NCBI GenBank assembly: GCA_022829145.1
Contig: CM040761.1
Span: 3,164,768-3,228,767 of the forward strand
From: Albula goreensis
Taxonomy: Eukaryota > Chordata > Actinopteri > Albuliformes > Albulidae
Length of the DNA stretch: 64,000 nucleotides
Direction: 5' to 3'
Under the pieces are notes generated by a model, which saw nothing but the letters and a program-made list of their open reading frames with translations, was not told the DNA's origin and did not search any database. Below, piece by piece: positions 1 to 10,900 of this stretch (its first letter is position 1; every line of letters begins with the position of its first letter). The translations under genes and the position numbers were made by a program.

Positions 1-2600
1 ACAAATACTTCACCCATGTTGTATTACCCTCAATCAAATACCTTCGGTGCAACAGTCCTTAAAAATGACCTGCAGAACGAAATCTATTCCTGCTCCTCTG
101 GAGCAGCACAGAAATATATGCTAGCAGTGCTGCTCAAATGGAACTTTTTTTTTATTTTGGTGAAAAGAATTAAGTAGTATATCCAATGCGAGAAACAAAC
201 TCCTCATAACATGTCCCACCATAGGACAGTAAAGCAAAAATTAGAGTAGAAGTAGGACATCTTTACCACCAAAAGCACAAGCACGGACATAATCCACAGT
301 GTTCTTCTGTTGGATCTTCAAATTCCTCTGCTGTTTTAGACAGCACCAGCTCTGCAGGTTGAACAAGTGTGAAAATATCAAAAATCTTCATTTAAGGACA
401 GAAATATGCCTGAAGCTTTTAGTTTCATTTGCCTAATCAAAGAAACCACCAAAATCAATTACCTTACTCTTCATGACACTTTTCTGGCTTGACCCTAATG
501 AAACAAACATATCAGAATCTCAGATCAGGTGTTCTCTCTGATTGCTTCACTGTCCAGTTTATTATTTATTGTTTGGAAAATGAAAATTGCTAAATTGTTA
601 CTAAAACCAGTTACAATAATACAGTACAAGAATATAAATGCTGATGCCTTCACTCTGGACTTAATTGCTATTAAAAAGATTTAAAATAATATTGACAGTC
701 AAAGACCCATGGGATTATATCCGTACTGAATTAACAAAAGGTTTGTGACAAACAAGCACCGTGGAAAACAGACGAAGCCCTCAGACATTTGCACTTGATT
801 AGACATTAGATATTGCATACCTCCTCCAACCCAGACAATGCCTGCAGCAAGTGCGCTAACAGTGAACATTTCACTTATTGGGATACTTACAGACAATTAA
901 GAAATTATTGTAAAACAAACAGATTACCCTAAAAGGAACGTAAAAGCTTCTCACTAAGAGATTTACACTTTTTATTTATTTTTGTACTAAATTTGTGATT
1001 TTTAAATTTCTCTTACCTTACGTCCTACTGGGTTCAACAAGAAAGTAGAGGTAACCTTACCTCAAAGTACCCCTATACCGTAATGCCTTAAGTCACTCAT
1101 CTGGCGTACGCTATATGCTCTAGCTTCTTAATATCAACCATATTTTAAATATTTTTTTTTTCACTGCAGGCCGTCTGAAAACAGTTCTGCTTCTCAGCTC
1201 GTTGGTAGAAACATGGCAATCAGTATGCATGCAACTTCCTGGCACATTAACCATTTACAAAGACGCCAAATCTAGTGCTGTCGTGCTGCTGTAGTCCATT
1301 TTAGATCTTCTGGACCGGCTAATAATGAACAACTCATCATCAAGCGCCTATTGCACACAATAAGAGCCTGACTGTTATCTGCATGTGATCAGGAGCCTAT
1401 TTATATTACAATGAGTAAAAAACACAAGCACCAAGCTCCAGAATATAGATAAATTTACAAGCTAGCTGGCTAAAAACTGTTTGCGGTAAGGTCTTTCAAG
1501 GATAGCCCTACGTCCACTGTTAATGAAAAGTAAGTTGGCTGACGCTACCAATGTTTCTGTTTCTGGACACAATCCATCATTAATGTATACAATTTAGCTA
1601 AGATGAAACGCGTTTGGAATCATTTGCCATGACGCTATGAGAATGTCTTTACATTTCACCGAGATATTTCAGTACACCCTCTCGGTGTAGTTTATTGTTT
1701 AGCAGTTATTATTTTAAATACAGCGTATTTGCTAGCTGGACAATTCTGTGACGCCAAGGCAAATATTCGAAATGACGCTTCTATTCATATTGGCAACACA
1801 GCACGACTAGCAGGTTGGTTAGCTGGCTCAAGAGACAACACAGGCTGCTGTCTCCAAAAATATATCCTGAACCCCAGAAGCCTCAATGAAGACATTGATA
1901 CTTACAGTGACTGTGGTAGCTTTTTACAGCGTGTCTCATCTGCTGTTACATTTTAAAAAAGCCAAGCCGATGCTCACAGCAGGTAGTTTAAGTCATGACT
2001 GTAAGCTTGCGATGTAGCACTATAGCTTCTAACACATTGTCAAATCACTGCACAGAGCGACCTGAGATGCTCTTGCTGTTTAGCTTTTAGTTGGGAACGT
2101 GTAAATGAAAAGGGTAGTTCTGATTGGATGAAGGTGATGGATCGGATCTCCTCCCACAAGCCAGAACGCTATAGACGCAGAAGCAATGTCAAAGTGTTGA
2201 CGCGACCGTCGTTGGCAGTATTCTGCGTGATTTTGTTCTGATTTTTCGAAGGCATGTTGGATAATTATCTTGATGGTGCGTTCGTGAAATTGGAATTCAT
2301 GAAATTGCCTCATCTTTATTTTGACCTTCGCAATGACAAGGCTATTCATGAACTTGTAATGACTATGATGTTCAGCTGTGTTAGGCTACTTTACACAATG
2401 TGCTGACCTTAGATTGCTGAAGAGTAAAAACTTTTTACTCTATAACGGGTCACTCCTCAGAGAAATGTAAAAAGCACAACTACCTGACTATTGTTCTCTA
2501 TGTGTACTTATATTAATGATTCTTGAAAGTGGATTCTTAAAATGCCTACCTTGGTATCACAGTGTGGCCAACACCCCAAACACTTACAGGGGGTGAATAA
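1..2600. other. No gene recognised
   Basis: Mostly AT-rich sequence with scattered short ORFs and nothing I can assign. From about 2080 to 2260 the sequence is richer in CpG and has an inverted CCAAT box (ATTGG at 2123-2127), so it could be a promoter. No coding exon with a recognisable product lies on either side. A short open stretch near 816-884 on the minus strand, with splice-like borders, was looked at and not accepted. Confidence 0.4.
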
Positions 2601-3980
2601 ATCGGTAGTCCGGACGCCCTGGATGTTTTCTGTATTTTCTGCCCAGGCTACCAGATTTTGAAAGGTCAAAGCACGGTGGACTACCGCGTCAATCCCCCAC
2701 CCCTTTTTTTAGGTCCAACACATAATTTGTGAATTAAACAAGTAATACACATTATTAATTTCAACCATGGAACAAAGGTTTTCTATGCTTGGAGATATGT
2801 ATGGGTTCAGCTGTCACATGTTGAGATTACATCACTTTAGGCTCTGTGTATGCTGCTGCTGTGTGGGGATGTGTCAGTGGATGTGTGTGTCCAGGAGAAA
2901 GGGAGAAAGACAGAGAGTATATGTGTGTAAATGTGTGCTGTTTTTATGTGTGGCTATAAGACAGAAGTAACTCAGGTGGAAGTATTATGATTGCCTTTTA
3001 TCTTCAAGTTTTGGAACTATGTCTCATTCTGCAAGCCAACTTTCACATTCAAACCAATGGATGAAGGATCTTAAGAAAAGATGTCGTGCAAAAACTGCCA
3101 AATCCCCTCACAGGTGGTGGAACAGCAAGAAGAGAAAATCCTTTTGTTTTCCCATGCAGTCTTGGAAAGTAGAATGGGATGTGAGCCATTTGCTCAATTT
3201 GCTCCAAGGTTGGTGGCACATTTTAGTCTGTGCAACCTTCATTTTGACAAAACTGCTTGACACACTTATGCTAAGTCATGTTTGGGTAAAGTTTATGACC
3301 TCAATGTGTAGCTTATACAGTGAGGAACTATTATGCAATGATGTCCCAAATTTATGTACTTCTGTTAAGATACAAGATTCATGAGGTTTTGATCATGATG
3401 AATTCACTTTGCATGACAAAATCTTGTTTTTGGTCCTGGTTTGCTTACCATTCTTTCCACATGCTCATCTCCAACACAGCCTGGTTGGAATGAATGGTCT
3501 TCCTAATCTTTGAGCATATTTTTGTGTGAGGGTGCCTGGATACTGGTGGTGGCTCTTTTATCCACTGGCTGGATTTACCCTATTCTCCCCTACTACTTTT
3601 TGCAACGTCTTTGATAAGCATCTTTAGTGGTCAACTCAAAAGACTGCAACTAGTAGCTGAAAGAAAAGTAGCAAAAAGTCTAATTTAAAGCTTGTTTGAC
3701 TGCTAGACAATTAGGCTTGCAAGTTTTGCATAGCGTTTATCTAATGTTAATATTTGTCTAATGTTAACAGTGAAACTATTGTTCATTGAAATTGTCAAAT
3801 ATTATTTATTAAGCATTCAGTTGCTGTGTTATTGTCTCTTTTGGGCATACTAAGTAGACCTATATGGACTACCACAAACCTAGTCTGGGCTACCAGATCT
3901 TGCCTTTGGGTAGCCCAGAGGATTACCACGTACATTCGTGAATTTTTTCACTTCTGATTTACCTCCAGCAAGTTAGACCC
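2601..3980. other. Unassigned sequence with two related 50-bp segments
   Basis: No recognisable gene. Two related segments in the same orientation, at 2639-2688 and 3884-3930, share a GGCTACCAGAT core and a GTGGACTACC / GAGGATTACC end. They lie about 1.2 kb apart and could be the ends of an old element. An open reading frame of 121 codons at 3019-3384 resembles nothing I know and has no supporting features. Confidence 0.35.
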
Positions 3981-3989
3981 AGCAAGTTA

Positions 3990-4500
3990 GACTCCTGACA
4001 CTTCCACCCCGCCAGGATGACTTGACGTGCAAACCCTGTGCTGTTTTGTAAGGCATTGTTATGGGCCTGCAACAGGGCCAGCAGGTACTCTGGTCATCTG
4101 GACCACTCTTCAGCCTGCAAGGAGCTCAGAAGCGACAGCAGAGTTTTATTGAACCTCTTGCAGAGGCCCTTTTCCCATCTGGATGGTATGTGGTGGTGCA
4201 GATCTTCATGCACTTATAGAACTCGCACATTATGTGGATAGGATTTGCTCTGGTCACCCTGAGTGTTGTACCATCGTACCTGATAGTGCCATTGTCGCTG
4301 CCTTATGGTCCTTCACCAGCACTGTCCACCTGTAGCTGGTAAACAACTGTCTGTTAGTAATGAATAGGTAGGGGTACGGGTCACTAGGGCGCCCCAGTGG
4401 CAGTGATGCTCTATATGCCCAGCCCACCCACATTCAGCAGAAATGGGTTGGCCCTCATCCCTATGAAATGGTGCTGACCTCACCATACCATTTAAGACCC
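3990..4500 (-). mobile_element. Ty3/Gypsy-type retrotransposon fossil, integrase region
   Basis: Read on the minus strand, this stretch resembles the C-terminal half of a Ty3/Gypsy integrase core: a YHPDG motif like the usual YHPQGNGQ, followed by sequence like the family's RFNRTL and the downstream helix. It is a short, broken, clearly old piece. No terminal repeats were recognised. It could belong to the same wave of Gypsy elements as the reverse-transcriptase fossil near 57.4-57.7 kb, which is also on the minus strand. Confidence 0.55.
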
Positions 4501-4509
4501 AGTATTATG

Positions 4510-5165
4510 TTTAACAGTGTGAAACAGACATTATAAACCATCCAGACGTACGACAAAAAGAGTGAAGATTACTTATCAGACCATATCATTTCTCTCTATT
4601 GCTCTGGGGTCCAGGTTTTATGTTGTTTACACCAATATATGCATCTTTTTCCATTAACCTTTGGATACATTCAATTTCTAAATGGCAGGCCAGCCATAAA
4701 TATTAACTTGCGTGGCTCAGAATTTACAGTTTTTGGCGAGACTGGGTGACAGAAGTGTTGATTCAATTCTGTGGTTGTTTTTGTGGTCATAGTTTTATAG
4801 TGATTGGCAACTATCCCTCTTTGTGTCGGTCCAGTAGCATCAGTGAGCTTTGATATGCAGCCTGTATTCTCTTTTGCAGATGTTTGAGTTTGACTTGTGT
4901 TTTAATCATTGACCACTTTTAATTTAAGTACCAACTATTAGGCCTCTTTTTAACTGTGTTAGCTGCTGCATTTACGTTTTGACATAGGCTTGTCTATTTA
5001 AGCTTTTTGAGTACTTGGTTGACACAATTCTGCAGATATGGCAGCTGAACTCGTTTGGGTTTTTTTTTTCAGCTAGAAAATGGAAGCAAGGCTAGGAAAT
5101 GACTGGAAAATGTTGAATCTGCCCAGGGTATGCATGGGTTGTATTAAAAACTTCACGTTGCTATT
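4510..5165. other. Nothing recognised
   Basis: Ordinary AT-rich sequence. No gene, RNA or repeat family could be identified between the integrase fossil and the terminal repeat of the DIRS-like element. Confidence 0.5.
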
Positions 5166-5441
5166 GTAACCCCGGTTCTCTGAAACATCGATTGGAGAGA
5201 TCTACCTGTGGGGAATGACATCCGGTCATGACCTCTGCAGAAGCATCCAGTTCCACCGTCAAGTCTGGCTTGACGGACAGCAGCACTGTCAAATGCTCCC
5301 AGAGGCCCCGCTCTCCTGAGGGAGCCATATAAGTCTGTGCAGCGCTGCTACTCTTCAGTGAACATATTCGCTTCTTGTGTGCAGCAAGAAGGGGAGTCTT
5401 GGTTGATCTCTCCTCTCGATGTTTCAGAGAACCGGGGTTAC
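5166..5441 (+). repeat. DIRS-type terminal block with 37-bp inverted arms
   Basis: Left arm 5166-5202 and right arm 5405-5441 are reverse complements at 35 of 37 positions. Both begin at the outer edge with GTAACCCCGGTTCTCTGAAA. The 202-bp interior has a TATA-like CCATATAAG near 5326, so the block looks like a promoter-bearing terminal repeat firing into the element. The outer arm sequence is like the ends of fish DIRS elements as I remember them. Confidence 0.6.
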
Positions 5442-5756
5442 AGTAGTAACCTAAATTTCTGTTTCATCGTCCCATGTTTGAGATCCACCAATGGGGAGAT
5501 ATGCCCTATAAGATATGCTGACAGCTGAGATGCTGACAGGCCAGTTCTGTGGTGGGTGGTGCTAGGCAACTTGTAAGGGGGTGTAATAAAACACAGTCTT
5601 CTGTCCAGACAGATAACTGAGAACTGGGAACAATGTAATGCACAAAACCCTGGCAAGTGAGGGAAAGCACATGCGCTTACACAGAGCCTACCCCTACACA
5701 GTGCCCAACCCCAGGCTAGTACAAAAGCACTGTCTACTGGGGAACAGTGCCAAGTA

Positions 5757-5987
5757 CTATGCCTGAGCGAACATGGGGGAAGCGAGTGAGCTCATGCAGA
5801 GCCTAAACCCAGTACAGAGTGCGCTGCCGGTTTCCTGGTAACATCCAGGCAGTACAACCTCCCAAACATGTGAGGAAACATCCATCCCATGGCTGCACAG
5901 ATCTCCTGCAATGAGGCATAGTGGAAACAGAGCCCATGATGTAGCCATGCCCCTTATAGAATGAGCCCTCAGGCCCGAGGTAGTCAT
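5757..5987 (-). pseudogene. Tyrosine recombinase fragment of the DIRS fossil
   Basis: The minus-strand reading contains an R-x-H-S-x-R-G-M-A-T-S-W-A pattern, which fits the His-x-x-Arg box of DIRS-type tyrosine recombinases (usually RAHSTRG...ATSWA). This domain replaces the DDE integrase of ordinary LTR elements and is the main reason for the DIRS assignment. It is a fossil. Confidence 0.65.
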
Positions 5988-7035
5988 AATCCTGTTAGCA
6001 TCATATGCCGCTGCTTACAGATAGCTTACCCAGTGGGGCCCCAAGCAGCACGGAGCTGGTCGCAATTTCTGAAAGCTCAAGTTCTTGCAATCTACGCGCA
6101 TGTGAAGCCTTCAAACCTCACGTGTAAAAGTGGGGAAACTTTTAGGCATAAAATCTGGATTGGGAAAGCGAAACCTTTCCCATGAAAAGAAAATTGCACT
6201 CAAGGGATGTACTGAGAGCACATAGAAGTCGCTGACGTGCTTAATGACTTAATATCTATCCCATTTATAGGCTCAAACGGGCATCGAAATACAGCCTCCA
6301 GCACCCCAGATCCCACAAGGGGATGAGCTTTATAAGGACTGGCAGGGAGTGACGAGCCCCCTTCATGAACCTGCGAATAAGGGGGTGTTACCCAACAGTA
6401 TAGCCTGGGAACCCAATGTGACAAGCAGCGATAGCCGCCAGGTAAACCTTAATGGTAGAGAAGGATCTCCCTTTATCCCTTTATCCATTAGGTTTTGTAG
6501 AAAGCACAACACATCGCAAACAGAGCAGTGGTAGGGCACTATCAGACATTTTGTATTTCTCCAGTGATGCAGGGTTTCAGATAGCGATGGGGTGATTGCA
6601 CATGGGGTGGAGGGAGGAATTCCACCTCATAAAGCCCCGCATCATCAGCAGACCCAGTGAGAGATTGCTCTTTGGGGGGTTTACTCTGAAACTGAGGGAG
6701 GGCAGGTGTGCCGGCAGTCATTGGGTATCCTGCACGACTCTGATGTCTGAATTGCCAACGAAGAGCCGATCGTCTATGAACATCAGAATCCTGGTCCCCA
6801 TTAGTCATAACAGAGCCAGACCAGCCTCCATACGGAGACAGAACACCCGTGGGCTTAATGAAAGACCGAGCGGAAGTAATGTAAACTTGCAGCAAACGCA
6901 GTGGTGGGCGAAGTGGTGATATATTGTGTGGGGGGAATAGATGTCTGTGTGGAAAAAGGCATCTTCAATTGACGTGAACCAAATGTTCTGATGTGTGGAA
7001 TGTGAAAGGGTGCTGTATGTTAACATTTTTAAATT

Positions 7036-7296
7036 CTATCGCCTCCCCATATTGAATGTGTGTTCAATGTGATCTGTTCGATACCTGGGAATCACATGTA
7101 TCACCCCTTTCTGCAAGAGGGAGGTGATTTCCTCCTCTGTGAAGTGGGCTGAACTGGCTTCGATTTGAGAGTAAGAGACTCCATTGAAGTGGGTGGGGAG
7201 GTGGGGAGTTTGTAGCCTTTGGCTGTTCTGCACCCATTGGGGGCTGACACCACCTGCCAGTTTGAATGTGGTTTGTGAGCTGTAGGGCCTACGCAA
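7036..7296 (-). pseudogene. Reverse transcriptase N-terminal fragment of the DIRS fossil
   Basis: The minus-strand reading contains FNGVSYSQ followed by an acidic stretch and EEITSLLQKGVIHVIP. This is the pattern seen just before the reverse-transcriptase core in fish DIRS elements (an HFNGV block, then EI..LL.KGAI..VP). The piece is broken and ends near the nested hAT-type element. Confidence 0.6.
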
Positions 7297-7334
7297 CTAC
7301 ATTTCCCATTACACAGCAAGACTAGCCACTATGG

Positions 7335-7638
7335 CAGAGGTTCCCAAACTTGTCAGCCCACGACCCCCAAAATAACGGCGCCAGAGACTTGCAACCCCCA
7401 CATATCCCTGGAGGTGGTTGAAGCATACAAACTTTCCCACACACACACTAATAGGCCTATTAATACAGGGCACAGTGCTTCGATAACACAAAAGAACACA
7501 ATGGCCTAACAACAACCTAATGAGATGGGTGGGCACTATGCATCAAACTGATTTTTGATTCTGGAAATCATCTTGTGACCCCCCTACCGTGTCTAAGGAC
7601 CCCCCGGGGGTTCCCGACCCCCATTTTGGAAACCCCTG
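7335..7638. mobile_element. Non-autonomous hAT-type element (304 bp)
   Basis: The ends are imperfect inverted repeats: CAGAGGTTCCCAAACT on the left and, read inward, CAGGGGTTTCCAAAAT on the right. The inner borders are rich in CGACCCC. The flanks CACTATGG (7327-7334) and CACTAAGG (7639-7646) match at 7 of 8 bases, fitting the 8-bp target duplication of hAT transposons. There is no transposase. The element sits between the reverse-transcriptase and gag remains of the DIRS fossil, so it jumped in after that element had landed. Confidence 0.8.
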
Positions 7639-8999
7639 CACTAAGGTAGCATATATAGCACAGCGTAACTATGCTGAAAGCAATAAACCGTAGGAAATAA
7701 AAGGACCTACAACCCTTTTACTCTCTCTCCTAAGAAACTCTCTCTCTTACTAGTCTGGCGTGCAGGGGCACGGAATGCATTGGACCCATTTAAATGATGG
7801 AGAAAACCCCAAAAGTAAGGCTGTAACTCGGCACAGATAGATACCACAGCTTAGCTACAACTTATATTCATAACGGAATGTAATGAACTGTGTTGTTTGC
7901 TTTTTTTAGCTGTAATCATACTGTTTGATCATTGTCTAGTGGGCTCCAATTTTAGCACACTGCATCCGCCATTTCCTACCAACACTTAGCTTCAGTTAAG
8001 TTTAAAACTCCCACCATCTCTCTTTCTCTGTTCCCCGTGAGCACGTGTGTAATGCACGCACACCAAGGCTGCACAGCCCCCCACACATGCTAGCATGCAC
8101 GTGCACATACACTCAGCATACACATACACTGAACCTAGCCATATGCACACACACACACACTCACACAGTTTATTGTGCATTACAGTAGTAAATTGTGCTT
8201 TGCTGTTTTGGTACTTGTGTTCAATAAACTGTTATATTTTCCAAGGTGGTGCATTCATTAATATTGCACATGTATTGAATATTAGCCAGCCTCTGCAGCT
8301 TCCAAGAACTCCAAATGCTTTCACATTTTGTCTAATCATTACCATTATTAATTTGCTTGTAACTGAATGTGTAATGTTGTGATTTGGTTATGATTAGCTA
8401 GTAAAACTGTCATGTTTTGAAATGGTAATTATTTGAAATTGCGTATAGCTATTTAGAGACTGATTTCTTTTAATTACACCATTATTAGTAGAGTGTGTTA
8501 TCGAATTTCCTCCACATAAGTGATGCCCTGTTGTGAGAAATACCAAATTCCTTACATTTTTGGTGCCCTGTGTGAGAAACACTAAAACAAATGCCAACAG
8601 AGCGTACCTGCTCCTATGCTGTAGGGGACCACGGTGTTGAAAAATGAGGTTGCCACTCCACCTAGTGGTGAAACTAGGGGAGGCCTTCAGCGTTGTGGGG
8701 GATTATGTCTTTTTTCAACACATAATCCTTTTTTTTTTTTTTTTTAGGGCTTCAGCCTTTATTTTGGTGTGCTTGAGCAACTGGAAAGAGGGAAACTTTA
8801 TTTGTGCGCTTATGAATGAGCTGCAGGTGGGACAGAGTGAAGCATAGGAACTGAAACAGGTGCAACAGCAGACGGGGGGGATAGGGGGTGTCTCTCCAAG
8901 GCGGAGGTCTCTTCTATTTCATGGGGGGGAGAAAGGGGAGACAAACACGTGTCCAGGGGGCTGGCTGACCCAGAACGTGGACTTACTCCCCCAATGAAC
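7639..8999. other. Unassigned sequence, perhaps partly inside the DIRS fossil
   Basis: No domain is recognisable between the hAT-type element and the gag-like remains. It holds a short CA run (8147-8161), an A/T-rich middle and a G-rich stretch (about 8870-8945) with several runs of four or more Gs. Whether this is DIRS interior or unrelated inserted DNA cannot be told by eye. Confidence 0.35.
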
Positions 9000-9739
9000 A
9001 GTCCGTGTCAGGCAGGCCACTTGCGTTTTGAATTGGCGGGGGGGTTTGTGGTTTTTTTGTCGCAGCAGCGTATTACCCCAGGGCTTGGAATGGGGGTTGA
9101 GTGGGCCCAGGAGACCTCCCTGTGATGGGCTAAAGTGTCAAGCTGTGGAAGGCTTGACAACAGGGGGTTCCTCCGTGGCGTGGGTGGCCATGTCCTTCAC
9201 TTCTAGGCCAGAGAAACCATGGTTGAAGTCAAGGGGGTCCCTCCAGTAGTGCTTCATGTGCTTAGTGCAGGTGGGATGGATGTCGAAAAGTTTCCTTTGG
9301 CCTAGGCGGTGACCCAGAAATTTCCTGTCATAGACGTCTCTTTCACCTTACCTGGATTCTGGAGGGCTGGCCATTTGATGCCGAGGCGGGGGACGGCCCG
9401 CTCACACAACTCCAGGAGTGCAGCGTAGCGTTTGGGGTTAGCTGTCCCTATAGCAGGTGCTACTTGGGTGGAGGGGATCATGAGGGAAGGAAGGCTGGTC
9501 AGGCTGTCATCTTCTTTATCCGAATCCTCGGGACTGAAGTCATTGTCGTGGGTAGCAGGTCTGCGCTGTCTGAGCCTCCTTGGCACTGCCAGGCAATGGC
9601 TGCAGTTCTCTGGCATGTCTAGGGCTTCCTCTGGTGTGAATAAAAGGGGGCGTATTGGTGGAAGGGGGTAGTGAACCGTGCAGTGATACTGACCCAGATC
9701 GCATGAGCGCAGTGCCTGGGGCGGTACAGTCTTGCTCAT
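9000..9739 (-). pseudogene. Gag-like region of the DIRS fossil
   Basis: The minus-strand reading opens with an acidic, proline-rich segment, then ERAVPRLGIKWPALQ, which resembles the helical segment (LLERA..RLGIPWP) of DIRS gag proteins. Further down comes a stretch like the family's PSLPSKPCR region. Its position upstream of the reverse-transcriptase piece fits. The copy is broken. Confidence 0.5.
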
Positions 9740-10523
9740 TTAAAGGGAGCAGTGAATCCAAGCGGCAGCTGCACACAGGCCTACATGCATGGCCAAAGCT
9801 GTCACCGCACCCTTACTAAAACCCTGTGTCTCACACACTTATGCATGCTTGCATCCACTAACATGCAAAAGCTTCAACGCTTAAGTTTTGTTTTAAGATT
9901 TTCTCATCTTTGCTAAGACAAGAAAATGAGAAACACTTGAGGGCAAAAATGCAGCTGTGATAGCCCAAAGATGGCAAAACCCAGTGTGACCCACTGAAAA
10001 TATTTTACTGTATCTAAACTCAGAACTTTCTCTTCATTTCCCAAGCGTCATGCTTCGCAGTGTCTAGCAGTCATACTCCTATACTGTTCTTCGTTCCTGA
10101 GCAGAAACTCCAGATCCTATGCATGATTAAAACACAAGCACATTACAAAAGGGTTATTATGACTAACCACAAGCTCATCCACAATCCATATTGAGGCAGT
10201 AACTGGTTTGGATTCTCAGTTTAATCCACCAGGGTTATTACCACATTATCAAGGTTAGTCTTGCAATAAAGTGTGTCATTATTACTGTGTCAATGTTAAA
10301 ACCCTATGAAATGCCAACGTTTTCCTAACATTTCTCTCCCTCCCTATCCCGACCTCTCTGTTGCTTGCTTTTTAAAGCGTTTCCACCGACACCATGAATG
10401 TGTGGGATTATTTTCTCAGGCCTAGTGAGGCCGTTGGGATGGTTGTGAGAATAAATCACACAAAATTCAATCCAGCTCTCCACTGCAGGTCCACTCTCCA
10501 CGGCATCTTTTTAAATTCCTTCT

Positions 10524-10529
10524 TTTATT
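10524..10529 (-). promoter_or_regulatory. Candidate polyadenylation signal of slx9
   Basis: TTTATT on the plus strand is AATAAA on the minus strand, 372 bases past the slx9 stop codon. I saw no other AATAAA in between. It would give a 3' UTR of about 0.4 kb. Confidence 0.4.
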
Positions 10530-10900
10530 ATTCAACTCACACTCACATACTACAAATGAAACATCAAAAAGAGCAATTCAGAGGAAGATAATAAACCAGA
10601 AAGATGCACATATTTTTTTATATAATGTGAATTACAGTTTGTGATTATACATGCTGTTTTTCAGTTGTCAAAAACATTTTGACAGTGAGGTCCAGGTCAT
10701 TGAGGGACTCGTGATGACCCATGTTTTTGTGGGAACACTGCTACCTATCCTAGGCGTGTTATCGTGCTACTGCAGGCCTGATCTTAGACACGGTGGCACA
10801 TGAAGGAGTCTGGTGGTCTTCATGCAGGTCTTGCATTCATGTACATGGCTAAGTCCCTATACACTACTGCTATGAAGCCCTGGGTGGGGAGTGGCATGAT

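Larger units (their letters stand above)
5166..9776 (-). mobile_element. DIRS-like tyrosine-recombinase retrotransposon fossil
   Basis: Read on the minus strand, the parts come in the order known for DIRS elements: a gag-like region (about 9739 down to 9000), the start of a reverse transcriptase (7296-7036), then a tyrosine-recombinase piece (5987-5757) and a terminal repeat (5441-5166). The terminal repeat points inward, as expected for the inverted termini of this family. The element is broken in many places and carries a nested hAT-type insertion at 7335-7638. The far end was not recognised, so 9776 is only the edge of the visible coding remains. It looks old. Confidence 0.65.

Noticed and set aside
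816-884. Short minus-strand open stretch (IPISEMFTVSALAAGIVWVG...) with splice-like borders
   Set aside because: It looks like a membrane segment, but only one such stretch is present, I cannot name a family, and no partner exon was found.
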